The position numbers were made by a program, and so were the translations under genes. The notes beneath the pieces were generated by a model. It worked only from the letters and a program-made list of their open reading frames with translations, ran no database searches and was not told where the DNA came from. A DNA stretch of 63,970 bases from IMG/VR virus record IMGVR_UViG_3300037297_000275, positions 1-63,970 of that record; one strand, 5' to 3'. Shown piece after piece: positions 1-7,475 of this stretch. Positions within the stretch are counted from its first letter, which is position 1. Every line of letters starts with the position of its first letter. Origin of the DNA: a virus.

Positions 1-2
1 GG

Positions 3-119
3 AGTGGACTTTATGCTCTAGACATAACTATACTTAATCAAACCAAAGATGAAGAATGGAAAAATACACAAAACCAATTTCTTAATAATATCAGTAATTT
101 TGAACTATTGGACATGTAA
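3..119 (+). CDS. C-terminal end of an unidentified gene cut by the window edge
   Basis: The frame beginning at base 3 is open from the window edge to a TAA at 117-119. It gives 38 residues ending NFELLDM. The other two frames stop within the first 40 bases. The fragment is polar and too short to assign to a family. It sits upstream of a gene with its own ribosome-binding site, which fits a gene end. Confidence 0.5.
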   Translation, partial: SGLYALDITILNQTKDEEWKNTQNQFLNNISNFELLDM

Positions 120-156
120 TTATTGTAATTCAATAAATAATAAAAGGAGTTATAAA

Positions 157-441
157 ATGAATAGACAACGAGAAAAGTTAGTTTTGACAAATGAAGAAGG
201 AAGAAGTCTTGTCTGGAGAGAAAATAAAGATTTTGAAACAATTGAAGACACTATAATTGAAAATACACGCTGGTCTATTGTTCATGAAATTATAGTTAAA
301 CGTTTATCTGATGGAAAATACTTTATGGATAATTATTCTGTTGGAGCAACAGAAACCCAAGACGAATCTGCATATGAATATTCCGATCCAGAATTTGTAG
401 AAGTTTTTCCTGTAGAAAAAACAATAATAACATATGAATGA
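157..441 (+). CDS. Small acidic protein of unknown function
   Basis: This gene encodes 94 residues, acidic towards the C-terminus, with no membrane segment and no motif I recognise. An AAGGAG at 143-148, spaced 8 nt from ATG 157, decides the start. An in-frame ATG at 49 lies inside the preceding partial gene and has no ribosome-binding site. The gene ends with TGA. Function unknown. Confidence 0.7.
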   Translation: MNRQREKLVLTNEEGRSLVWRENKDFETIEDTIIENTRWSIVHEIIVKRLSDGKYFMDNYSVGATETQDESAYEYSDPEFVEVFPVEKTIITYE

Positions 442-450
442 TTTAAACGA

Positions 451-475
451 AGGAGAAAAAATAAATAGACCAATT
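451..475 (+). other. Possible relic copy of the start region of the gene at 740
   Basis: Bases 451-475 read AGGAGAAAAAATAAATAGACC followed by AATTAAGG. This closely matches the ribosome-binding site and first codons of the gene at 740 (GGAGAGAAAAATGAGTAGACC followed by AATTTATG). In this copy the start codon is ATA and no reading frame follows. It looks like a decayed or partial duplication of the start of that gene, though chance similarity in A-rich leaders cannot be excluded. Confidence 0.3.
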
Positions 476-495
476 AAGGAAAAATTACAAAAACT

Positions 496-747
496 ATGTT
501 TATTGGAATCTTATTTCTCGTTTATGTACTTGTAATAATACTAGGACCTATAATCGCTAGTGTATTAGTTAAACATGAAAGAACCAAAAGTTCTTTAAAT
601 GAAGAAGATTTTACAAATTTCTTATTGCCCTTTCTATGTTGGCCAATGATAGTTATTTCTTTCGTTTTTTGGCCAATAGAATTCATAATAGAGGAAATTA
701 TTAAGAAAATCTTCAAGATAAAAAACAAAGGAGAGAAAAATGAGTAG
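496..747 (+). CDS. Small membrane protein of unknown function
   Basis: The product is 83 residues with two hydrophobic stretches, about residues 2-24 and 43-64, separated by a charged loop, and a Lys-rich tail. This suggests a two-pass inner-membrane protein. It ends with TAG and overlaps the next gene (ATG at 740) by 8 nt, so the two are probably translated together. A holin role is conceivable from size and topology, but the amidase and transglycosylase genes lie about 1 kb away and nothing specific supports it. Confidence 0.6.
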   Translation: MFIGILFLVYVLVIILGPIIASVLVKHERTKSSLNEEDFTNFLLPFLCWPMIVISFVFWPIEFIIEEIIKKIFKIKNKGEKNE

Positions 748-970
748 ACCAATTTATGAAATTGCGAGAGAAATCAGAAACGACTGGAAGAAAGTTAATT
801 TTGCCGCCGCACCATATTTGAATGCAATGTTTAGCCTAAATGATATTAAAGATTCCTATTACGCAGATTCTGGTAAAAGTGTAGTTTTATATTTTCTTTC
901 AAATGCAGGTTCTTGGAGAGGAGAAACTGCTAAAAGAGTAAAGAAAGAACTAAGAGAAATATGTAAGTAA
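740..970 (+). CDS. Conserved small phage protein
   Basis: The product is 76 residues, starting MSRPIYEIAREI and containing YFLSNAGSWRGETAKRVKKE. This pattern, with an 'A-PYL-AM' stretch, an Asp-rich middle and a 'YFL-NA--WRGE-A' end, is one I recall from many short hypothetical proteins in phages and plasmids. No biochemical function is known to me. A GGAGA element 5 nt upstream supports the start. The gene overlaps the membrane-protein gene before it. Confidence 0.8.
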   Translation: MSRPIYEIAREIRNDWKKVNFAAAPYLNAMFSLNDIKDSYYADSGKSVVLYFLSNAGSWRGETAKRVKKELREICK

Positions 971-984
971 TAGGGAGAAACAAA

Positions 985-1413
985 ATGTGTTTATTTATTA
1001 AATCTGATCAAGATCGGAATGAAAAAGATCTTAAAAGATGGTTCGGATCTAGAACCAAATTTGCCTATGTTTATAAGATCTTGCGAACATGGCCAGAAAC
1101 ACCTTCTTATAAATCTGTTTGGTATAGTAATTTCGAGTGGGATTTCAATAAAACCAAAATATATCAAGTAATTAGACCTGCCAAGCCAACTAAAGATGAA
1201 CTAAAAATAGGCGAAATCGGAAAAGGTTTTCATGTTTATGCTTCTCTTAAAACAGCCAAAGAGGTCCGTGGTGGTAACTTATTTGAGATAGTTGTAAAGT
1301 TTCGGGTTAATAGAGAAGACATTGTTGCTATTCAAAATAATCGTACTCCGCGCTTTAACCTTACAGAGCTTGTTTGTACTAAATTGGAATTCGTAAAAGT
1401 AATAGATGACTAG
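985..1413 (+). CDS. MCL-family paralog 1 (unknown function, conserved Cys2)
   Basis: This is the first of seven paralogs in the window. All are 141-148 residues, begin Met-Cys-Leu, and share three blocks: an N-terminal DQ--N--DL--WFG-R-KF-YVYK block, a middle WDF---K-FQV-R plus G-HVYTSL--AK block, and a C-terminal VKFRV---DI-AI-N then VC-KL-FVKVIE block. The family looks related to widespread short phage/bacterial proteins that also start MCL and carry YKVL and G-HV blocks. No function is known to me. The invariant Cys2 would become N-terminal after Met removal. A GGGAGA ribosome-binding site precedes the ATG, and the gene ends with TAG. Confidence 0.8.
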   Translation: MCLFIKSDQDRNEKDLKRWFGSRTKFAYVYKILRTWPETPSYKSVWYSNFEWDFNKTKIYQVIRPAKPTKDELKIGEIGKGFHVYASLKTAKEVRGGNLFEIVVKFRVNREDIVAIQNNRTPRFNLTELVCTKLEFVKVIDD

Positions 1414-1436
1414 AAGACCTTAACCTCTTATTATGA

Positions 1437-1442
1437 TAAAAT
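1437..1442 (+). promoter_or_regulatory. Candidate -10 element of a leaderless promoter for the amidase gene
   Basis: The 35-nt gap before the amidase has no Shine-Dalgarno sequence. TAAAAT ends exactly 6 nt before ATG 1449, where a -10 box would place transcription start at or near the start codon. The same 6-nt spacing of TATAAT to an ATG lacking a ribosome-binding site occurs at 50855-50867. No convincing -35 box is present. Confidence 0.35.
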
Positions 1443-1448
1443 AGCCTT

Positions 1449-2108
1449 ATGTCTACAATTGTAATCAATCCAGGCCACGGCCTTAACAAAAACAACAAAT
1501 ATTCAAGACCATTAATAAACACAAACAATAGTAAAATAGAGATCCTTAATGATATGAAGCCAAGTCCTAAAGATTCTCTTCCAGGTTATTATAGGGAAGA
1601 CTTAGGGACTCTTATTTTAGCTAAAGAAATTAGAGAAGAACTCAAAAACAAACATACTATTCTTTTAACTAGAGAAGATGAAAGAAATTCAGCTCTTTGG
1701 TTAGGTAAAGACTGTTCTAACAAATGGAAAAAAACTTTTTGGTCTCAATCTAAATGGATAACCGATTTTACAAATAGAAACAATGCTGACATCTTTATTA
1801 GTCTTCATACGAATGCAGGAAGAGGAACAGGATGTGTTTCTTTTTGGGAATCCGCGCCAAATGGCATAATTTTTTCTGAAATGCTAACAAGAAGCATTCA
1901 TGAACAGACGGGGCTTCCAGTAAGAAAAATAGACAAACATAGATATTCTGTCTTAAGAAACAATTGTAAAGGAAGTTCTATTCTATTAGAGGCTTTGTTT
2001 CATGATGATATAGATGATATTCAGTTTATGATTAATGATGAAAAAAGAAAGATTCTAGTAAAAGCAATCTCGCAAGGGATTGATAACTACTCTCAAACAA
2101 TTCAATAA
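1449..2108 (+). CDS. N-acetylmuramoyl-L-alanine amidase (Amidase_3 type), likely endolysin
   Basis: The product (219 aa) cleaves the amide bond between MurNAc and the stem peptide in peptidoglycan. The Amidase_3 zinc site is visible in order: His10 in PGHG, Glu50 in YREDLGT, His120 in ISLHTNA, and the catalytic Glu181 in ILLEALFHD. The length matches a single catalytic domain with no separate wall-binding domain and no signal peptide, so release would need a holin or another export route. The gene has no clear Shine-Dalgarno sequence and may be read from a leaderless transcript. The next gene encodes a second wall hydrolase, making a lysis pair. Confidence 0.9.
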   Translation: MSTIVINPGHGLNKNNKYSRPLINTNNSKIEILNDMKPSPKDSLPGYYREDLGTLILAKEIREELKNKHTILLTREDERNSALWLGKDCSNKWKKTFWSQSKWITDFTNRNNADIFISLHTNAGRGTGCVSFWESAPNGIIFSEMLTRSIHEQTGLPVRKIDKHRYSVLRNNCKGSSILLEALFHDDIDDIQFMINDEKRKILVKAISQGIDNYSQTIQ

Positions 2109-2130
2109 ATAACATATAGAGGTGATATAA

Positions 2131-2874
2131 GTGAAAGTTCTTTTAGCAACTGCACTTACTGCAGTTTTTTTATATTTTGGTTATTCCCAAATTCCACAGG
2201 AAATTAAATTAGAAACCTTTAACAATACAACAAGAAATATCTATAACAATTATGAGATTATACCTATTATTAAAGAAGACTATAAGAAACTTAAGAAAGA
2301 GAAGAAAATCAGAGAGATAGAAGAAACATGGACGGTAATCTTCGATGAAGCTGGTGCTTCGCCTGATGATGATAGAAGAATGTATTTCCGACTTTATGCT
2401 GAAACTATTGTTGAGATTTTAGAAGAGTTTCAAAATAAAGATAGTAAAACAGTTAAAATAACAGGAGTAGAATTACCCAAAAATGAACTCATTCATATAT
2501 TAATTGCCTACATTGTTTATAGAGAATCTTCTGTAAACCCAACAGTAGTTGGTAAAAAACCTAGAAGAGAGGTTGGGTTAATGCAGGCTTGGGGAAGAGC
2601 CTTAATGGGTTTTTCTAGAGAAGAAGTTAGAAAAGATTTTGAATTAGGTTTATTTTTAGGTATACATTGGCTTGGAACAATGATACAAGAATGTAAGATA
2701 GATGTTGATTCTATGCAAACTATAAATAGTTGGAAAGGGCCTTTGTCTTTATATGGCGCGGGGCCAAAAAGAGCTATTAAAAATGGTAGATGTTTAACAA
2801 ATTTTAGATTTGCAAACAGAAGAATAAAGAAAACAAAAGAACTAGCAAGATTAGTAAAGAAAGAGATTCTATAA
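2131..2874 (+). CDS. Lytic transglycosylase (SLT-like) with N-terminal membrane segment
   Basis: This 247-aa protein likely cleaves the glycan strand. An N-terminal hydrophobic stretch (about residues 2-18) could be a signal peptide or anchor. The C-terminal half has the SLT pattern: YRESSVNP around 130-137 with Glu132 as candidate catalytic acid, then EVGLMQAWG around 147-155, and a late SLYGAGPKRA block. The central part is charged and probably helical. The start is GTG at 2131, preceded by AGAGGTGAT. It lies 22 nt after the amidase and abuts the next gene. It could act in lysis or as a virion-associated wall enzyme. Confidence 0.8.
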   Translation: MKVLLATALTAVFLYFGYSQIPQEIKLETFNNTTRNIYNNYEIIPIIKEDYKKLKKEKKIREIEETWTVIFDEAGASPDDDRRMYFRLYAETIVEILEEFQNKDSKTVKITGVELPKNELIHILIAYIVYRESSVNPTVVGKKPRREVGLMQAWGRALMGFSREEVRKDFELGLFLGIHWLGTMIQECKIDVDSMQTINSWKGPLSLYGAGPKRAIKNGRCLTNFRFANRRIKKTKELARLVKKEIL

Positions 2875-3690
2875 ATGATTAAATTACCCAATAAGAAGAC
2901 AGAAGAAGAAATAAAGTTGTATAAAGAGTACGGTCCTTTATTTGGAGAAATGCTTAAAGAACTAAGAGATAAGATTCTTACAAGAGAAATTAATAATAGT
3001 GAAGAATTATTAATAGATCTTCCTAGCAGAGTTAATGAATGGGATTATTGTTTTTTATGGCAAGAAAATGAATATCGAGAAAAATTTAAATATCCATTCT
3101 GTCTTTCTATTAATGATACTATAGGTCATGGAATTCCAGATATTGAATCAAAAGATCCATATACTTTTAAAGATACTGATATTATTTCTATAGATATAGG
3201 AATCTTTCATAAACCTAGTTGTCTTCATTTTGACGCAGCTTTTACAGTTTGTAAAGATCCTCAAAAACAATCTTTTGTAAACGCGCCATTAGATACAATT
3301 AAGCTTCTAAGTAGACATAAAAATATTAAAACAACAAAAGACATCAGTCAGATAATCTACTATGTCCCAGACGATTATGGTTATGATATTGTAGCTTCAA
3401 TAGCAGGACATGGAATTGGACATTCTCTTCATGAGCCGCCAAAAATATATAATATTCCAATAAATAAGAATAATTATCAACTTTTTGACGGAATAGTTTT
3501 TTGTATAGAGCCGGTTTATGTAGAAAAAGAAAAAAATGATTCTAAAGTAAAAATAGTAGATGCTTATATAGACAATAAAGATAATTGGTCTATTAAAACA
3601 GTAAATGGTAAATCTTCTACACACTGGGAGACTATGTTTTTAGTAGAAGATAATAAATTAGTAGATCTGTTAAAAATATCAGAGTGGTAA
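2875..3690 (+). CDS. map: Methionine aminopeptidase (MetAP)
   Basis: The product (271 aa) removes the initiator Met from nascent proteins whose second residue is small (Gly, Ala, Ser, Cys, Thr, Pro, Val). The type I pita-bread active site is complete: His85 in TIGHGIPD, Asp107 in SIDIGIF, Asp120 in FDAAFT, His179 in AGHGIG, His186 in SLHEPP, Glu212 in CIEPVY and Glu252 in HWETMF. Residues 1-60 and 217-245 are divergent for the family. The ATG follows the transglycosylase stop codon directly. With the deformylase at 28570 the phage carries both steps of N-terminal Met processing. All seven MCL-family proteins have Cys at position 2, a permissive residue. Confidence 0.93.
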   Translation: MIKLPNKKTEEEIKLYKEYGPLFGEMLKELRDKILTREINNSEELLIDLPSRVNEWDYCFLWQENEYREKFKYPFCLSINDTIGHGIPDIESKDPYTFKDTDIISIDIGIFHKPSCLHFDAAFTVCKDPQKQSFVNAPLDTIKLLSRHKNIKTTKDISQIIYYVPDDYGYDIVASIAGHGIGHSLHEPPKIYNIPINKNNYQLFDGIVFCIEPVYVEKEKNDSKVKIVDAYIDNKDNWSIKTVNGKSSTHWETMFLVEDNKLVDLLKISEW

Positions 3691-3709
3691 GGAAATAAAA
3701 GGAGAGGAA

Positions 3710-4519
3710 ATGAAAACAAAGTATTTAAGAGACGGTAAAAAAGTAGCAGTTATTTCACAAATCAATGAAACTGAATTTATAGTTCAAGAAATCCTAGTTT
3801 CAGGTGAGAAAGAATTTCCTTCAGGTAAGAACTTTGTCGCAAACAACTTACTTGACGAACCTATTGAAACTTGGGAAGATAGAAGAATCAAGGAATTACA
3901 ACATAGATATAACCAAGTAAAAGCGCATCTAGAAAGCGAAACTAATATTTTAACAAAAGAATCTAGTGTTGTAAGAGAAAAGCTATCTTATCTTAAGAAA
4001 ACTTCTAAAAACCTAAATAAAGAAGCCTTAAATAAGCTTACCAGATATTTAACAGGAACTTATAAATATATAGTGCAAGGCGGATATAGTATTCAAATTC
4101 TAACTAAAGAAGATTGGAAAGAGAAAGAAGTTTGTAAAGGCTATCCTGAACTCCGATTGGTTTCTATTTTTGGTAGAGATGACGGAACGTTTACTTTTGG
4201 TTTAGGAGAGTATTATGACGCATCTGGTTCATCTACTTCTTTTATGCCGTGCAATACATTAAAAGAAGCTATTAGTTATGCGCAGAAACTAGTAAATAAA
4301 GAAAAGAATTATCATGAATCACATCTAGAGCTAGAAAAAGAGTATGAAATAAAACTAGATCCTACCAAAAAGAAAAGATTTTTAATGAGAAAAAAAGCAG
4401 ATCTAGAAAGTTCTATAGAGAGAAAAGAAAATTATATTAAAGATTATAATAAAGACAAAGAAGAATATAAACAAAAATTAGATGAGATTGTCAGTCAACT
4501 AGAAACTTTAACATCCTAA
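3710..4519 (+). CDS. Coiled-coil protein of unknown function
   Basis: The product is 269 residues and I do not recognise it. Residues 1-55 look like a small beta domain. Residues about 58-115 and 198-269 are strongly charged and heptad-like, suggesting two coiled-coil arms flanking a central globular part that contains a GRDDGTFTFGLGEYYDASG stretch. GGAGAGG lies 5 nt upstream of the start. It is probably structural or a DNA-metabolism accessory, but nothing visible decides this. Confidence 0.7.
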   Translation: MKTKYLRDGKKVAVISQINETEFIVQEILVSGEKEFPSGKNFVANNLLDEPIETWEDRRIKELQHRYNQVKAHLESETNILTKESSVVREKLSYLKKTSKNLNKEALNKLTRYLTGTYKYIVQGGYSIQILTKEDWKEKEVCKGYPELRLVSIFGRDDGTFTFGLGEYYDASGSSTSFMPCNTLKEAISYAQKLVNKEKNYHESHLELEKEYEIKLDPTKKKRFLMRKKADLESSIERKENYIKDYNKDKEEYKQKLDEIVSQLETLTS

Positions 4520-4545
4520 ATATATTTAGGAAATTAGGAGGAAAA

Positions 4546-4893
4546 ATGTTTGTAAAGAATGTAAAGATAAAGAAGCATGAATCTGGTAAGCTTCGAGGTT
4601 TTGCTTCGGTCGACTTCGCTTTCCGTAAGGATGGAGATGTTGCTGTAACAATTCCAGGTTGGAAGTTGTTTGCCGATAATGATGGAACTATTCAAGTTAG
4701 CGCTCCATCAATAAAAGACTCGAAAGGAAATTGGCAGAATACTTTGTTCTTTTATACCAAAAAGAATGATGATGCTATTAAGTTCTTAGAATATATTTCT
4801 GGAGAAGTAAGAGTTTATTATAATGCCATGACAAAAGAAGAAACAAAACCAGACAAAGAGCCTCAAATATTAGGTGACGATATACCTTTCTAG
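4546..4893 (+). CDS. SpoVG-like protein with SSB-type acidic C-terminal tip; candidate ssDNA-binding protein
   Basis: The product is 115 residues. The core resembles SpoVG: KNVKIKKHESGKLRGFASV, then APSIKDSKGNWQNTLFF, matching the SpoVG pattern of a short beta sheet followed by 'PS----G---D---P'. The protein ends GDDIPF, nearly the same as the DDDIPF tip with which bacterial SSB recruits DNA-repair and replication proteins. SpoVG proteins bind nucleic acid. I infer a phage ssDNA-binding or SSB-mimicking protein. A strong AGGAGG site precedes the start. The nucleotide-metabolism and replication genes are nearby rather than adjacent. Confidence 0.65.
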   Translation: MFVKNVKIKKHESGKLRGFASVDFAFRKDGDVAVTIPGWKLFADNDGTIQVSAPSIKDSKGNWQNTLFFYTKKNDDAIKFLEYISGEVRVYYNAMTKEETKPDKEPQILGDDIPF

Positions 4894-4901
4894 GAGATAA
4901 A

Positions 4902-5633
4902 ATGAAAGATATGTATCTAGGATTGCCTTTAGACACATGGAAAGAGAATTGTGACTTAGCTCAAGATCTTCTTTTAGAAGAGAATCTTGGACAACATGTT
5001 CTTGGAATCTATCCATATGGAAAAAGGATTTATGGATATGAATCAGAGAAGCTAGAACTTTTCTGTATCTATCTAGATTCTGTAGAGACAATTCTAGATC
5101 CATATACTGACGATAAAATCTATATTCCTATTGAGATTAATCCATCTTCTACCTCTACAATTTTCTTTCAAGAATTGAGAGGTTGGGTTTCTTGGACCGG
5201 AGGTTCAGTAGTTTCAGAGGATCATATAATTCCATGTTTTTATGATCATCTTTATGAAGACGAATCTCTTACCGAGATTATTACTTTTCTTCAAGAACTA
5301 ATTTTACGATATAAGAAATATATTCCACAATCAGATTGCTTCCTAGACTGGAGAGCCGCATATATCTTTAATAAACTAAAGAGATATGAACCAAATGTTA
5401 ATCCTGAATGGGGAGATGTTTTTGACTTCTCAGGGCTAAATTTTTCACATCCTCAAGCTCTTCATAAAATTGAAGAAAAAATACTAAAAGAAAAAGCTAG
5501 TTATACATCAAATATAATAAAAGCAATATTCCTTGATGAGATTAAAGAGTTAAAGAAAGAGGAAGAAGGAGAATTTGATATTAGAAATCAGATTTCTAAA
5601 TTAGTAATAAATCTTTATAGAGTATTAGTATAA
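4902..5633 (+). CDS. Unknown protein, possibly a degenerate nucleotidyltransferase-fold domain
   Basis: The product is 243 residues. Residues about 33-60 (GIYPYGKRIYGYESEKLELFC as a shape) recall the GS-x-YG----SDxDL start of pol-beta-type nucleotidyltransferases, followed by a second strand and a Cys/His-containing helical part. The acidic pair that binds metal in that family is not evident, since the SDxD position reads SEKLEL. If the fold is right, the enzyme is inactive or divergent. GGAGA lies 7 nt upstream. The assignment is weak. Confidence 0.45.
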   Translation: MKDMYLGLPLDTWKENCDLAQDLLLEENLGQHVLGIYPYGKRIYGYESEKLELFCIYLDSVETILDPYTDDKIYIPIEINPSSTSTIFFQELRGWVSWTGGSVVSEDHIIPCFYDHLYEDESLTEIITFLQELILRYKKYIPQSDCFLDWRAAYIFNKLKRYEPNVNPEWGDVFDFSGLNFSHPQALHKIEEKILKEKASYTSNIIKAIFLDEIKELKKEEEGEFDIRNQISKLVINLYRVLV

Positions 5634-5643
5634 GAGAGAAAAA

Positions 5644-6174
5644 ATGATTGTACATTTGATTGGATCTCCCTGTTCTGGAAAAAGTACTCTAATAAAAGAA
5701 CTTAAAAAAGAACATGATGATATAAGCAGCTGGGATATATTAGAAGATTTTTATATTCCTCTTGAAATCACAAAGAATGGAATATTTAATACTAGCTTAT
5801 ATTATAAACACCAACTTTCCATTGATACTATCCTGAAAATAGCAATCAATAAGGCTGCACAAAAAAAACATCTCTTTATTTTAGAATCAAGTGGATGTAA
5901 TAAACTTATTAATAGATATATTAAAATATCTCAACAAGATGTTTTTCCAGTTATATTAAAAATTCCATCAGAACAAGAAACTAGACTTCGAGTAATCGCC
6001 CAACTAAAATCAGTAGAACCATCACTTCAGATAAGAGACCTATTTCTTCAAAAACTTCCTTATTTATTAGATTCTCTTTCTAATAAATATAAAGATAATG
6101 ATTTAATACCAAAAGAACCTATAAATTTGGATCTGGCAAAAGAAAGAATAAACCAATTGTTTACTAAGAAGTAA
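5644..6174 (+). CDS. P-loop kinase-like NTPase
   Basis: The 176-aa product begins MIVHLIGSPCSGKSTL, a Walker A loop (GSPCSGKST, residues 7-15) directly after the first strand, as in nucleoside/nucleotide kinases. A central strand LFILESSGC could supply a Walker B-like acidic residue, and an Arg-rich lid may follow around residues 118-135. The size fits a small nucleoside or RNA 5'-kinase, but the substrate cannot be read. The gene follows the previous one by 10 nt. Confidence 0.7.
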   Translation: MIVHLIGSPCSGKSTLIKELKKEHDDISSWDILEDFYIPLEITKNGIFNTSLYYKHQLSIDTILKIAINKAAQKKHLFILESSGCNKLINRYIKISQQDVFPVILKIPSEQETRLRVIAQLKSVEPSLQIRDLFLQKLPYLLDSLSNKYKDNDLIPKEPINLDLAKERINQLFTKK

Positions 6175-6178
6175 GAAT

Positions 6179-6604
6179 ATGTGTTTGTTAATTAGCTTAG
6201 ATCAAGAAGAAAACGAAAGAGATCTAAAGAAGTGGTTTGGGAATAGAACCAAATTTACTTATGTTTACAAAGTTTTAAAAAAACAACAAAACGAAGATTT
6301 TTATAGATCTTGGTTTCATAACGGTTTTATCTGGGATTTTAGAAAAGGAAAAGTCTTTCAGGTGAATAGAGATTCAGAACCAACTGAAGAAGAATTAACA
6401 AACAGAGAAATTAATAAAGGGCTTCATGTCTACACTGGTTTGGAAAAAGCTAAAAGATCTAAAGGTTTTTTTAGCACAATCGTAAAATTCAGAGTTGAGA
6501 AAAAAGATATTGTTGCTGTTGAAAATTATTATGACAACCCAGAATATAACTTTAAAGAAGCAGTCTGCAGGAAATTAACTTTTGTTAAGGTCATAGAAGA
6601 CTAA
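6179..6604 (+). CDS. MCL-family paralog 2
   Basis: This 141-residue paralog starts MCLLISLDQEENERDLKKWFG and has all the family blocks described for the copy at 985, including GLHVYT and a terminal VCRKLTFVKVIED. It is adjacent to paralog 3, and the pair looks like a tandem duplication. It begins 4 nt after the kinase-like gene with only a weak ribosome-binding site. Confidence 0.8.
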   Translation: MCLLISLDQEENERDLKKWFGNRTKFTYVYKVLKKQQNEDFYRSWFHNGFIWDFRKGKVFQVNRDSEPTEEELTNREINKGLHVYTGLEKAKRSKGFFSTIVKFRVEKKDIVAVENYYDNPEYNFKEAVCRKLTFVKVIED

Positions 6605-6615
6605 GGAGTAAGAAT

Positions 6616-7044
6616 ATGTGCCTATATATTAAAAAAGATCAAGGAAAAAACGATAGGGATCTAAATCAGTGGTTTGGTAATAGAAAGAAATTTGCTTATG
6701 TCTACAAGATTCTAATAAAAAATAAAAAAGAAAGTTTCTATCGATCTTATTATTATAATAATTTTATTTGGGATTTTTCTAAAGAAAAAGTATTTGAAGT
6801 CTATAGAGACCTCAAACCAACTATCTTTGAACTAGGTAACGAAAGTATAGATTGGGGACTCCATGTATATACTTCTTTAAAAGAAGCTAAAGATATCTGT
6901 AGTAGCTTAGCCGAGGCAATTATAAAATTTCGTGTTAAAAAAGAAGACATCATTGCTATCGAAAATGGTTGGTATCGGAAAGAAGATAATTTCAAACAAG
7001 CAGTTTGTACCAAATTAACCTTTGTTAAGGTTATAGAAGATTAA
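6616..7044 (+). CDS. MCL-family paralog 3
   Basis: This 142-residue paralog starts MCLYIKKDQGKNDRDLNQWFG and shares the core and the terminal VCTKLTFVKVIED. AAGGAG precedes the start. It lies 11 nt after paralog 2 and is most like it in the C-terminal block, consistent with local duplication. Confidence 0.8.
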   Translation: MCLYIKKDQGKNDRDLNQWFGNRKKFAYVYKILIKNKKESFYRSYYYNNFIWDFSKEKVFEVYRDLKPTIFELGNESIDWGLHVYTSLKEAKDICSSLAEAIIKFRVKKEDIIAIENGWYRKEDNFKQAVCTKLTFVKVIED

Positions 7045-7052
7045 GGGAAAAA

Positions 7053-7475
7053 ATGAAAAGATACGAAGCTAATTATTTAAAAGATGTAAAACAAATAGAA
7101 CAACCAGAACAGAGACCAAAGAAGTGGGGAAATGAGTTAATCTTGGTTAATAAAGATTATACCTCTAAAGTAATGATCTTATATCCTGATATGCAAGTGT
7201 CTCTTCATTTTCATGCCGAAAAATCAGAAAGTTTTTTTCTTCTTGAAGGTCAACTAATTGTAGAGACTGTTAATCTAGCAACTGGTGAAACAACAAGAAC
7301 TTTATTGCAAAATAAGTTTGATTGTATTAGTATAGAGAAGATGGTTCCTCATACATTCTATTGTCCTGAGGGCCAAGAAGAAAATACTGTTTTTATAGAA
7401 GTCAGCACAACGGATTACATTAATGATAGCTTCAGACTTACCCAAAGTGGCGATATTAGGAGATCTTCTAATTGA
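7053..7475 (+). CDS. Cupin-domain protein, sugar-phosphate isomerase-like
   Basis: This 140-residue single-domain cupin has two motifs: SLHFHAEKSESFFLLEG (metal-ligand His, His and Glu) and VPHTFYCPEG (fourth His). The KKWGNELILVN start and the ending FIEVSTTDY resemble the cupin of type II phosphomannose isomerase/ManC C-terminal domains and stand-alone cupins found in capsule and LPS operons. It overlaps the HldA-like kinase by 53 nt, so a role in sugar supply is likely. It could feed mannose-6-phosphate towards the GDP-mannose dehydratase at 48751. The actual substrate is uncertain. Confidence 0.7.
   Translation: MKRYEANYLKDVKQIEQPEQRPKKWGNELILVNKDYTSKVMILYPDMQVSLHFHAEKSESFFLLEGQLIVETVNLATGETTRTLLQNKFDCISIEKMVPHTFYCPEGQEENTVFIEVSTTDYINDSFRLTQSGDIRRSSN

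Noticed and set aside
2517-2891. Minus-strand 124-residue open frame opposite the transglycosylase
   Set aside because: It is opposite a gene with clear family motifs, with no ribosome-binding site and strand opposite to the whole operon.
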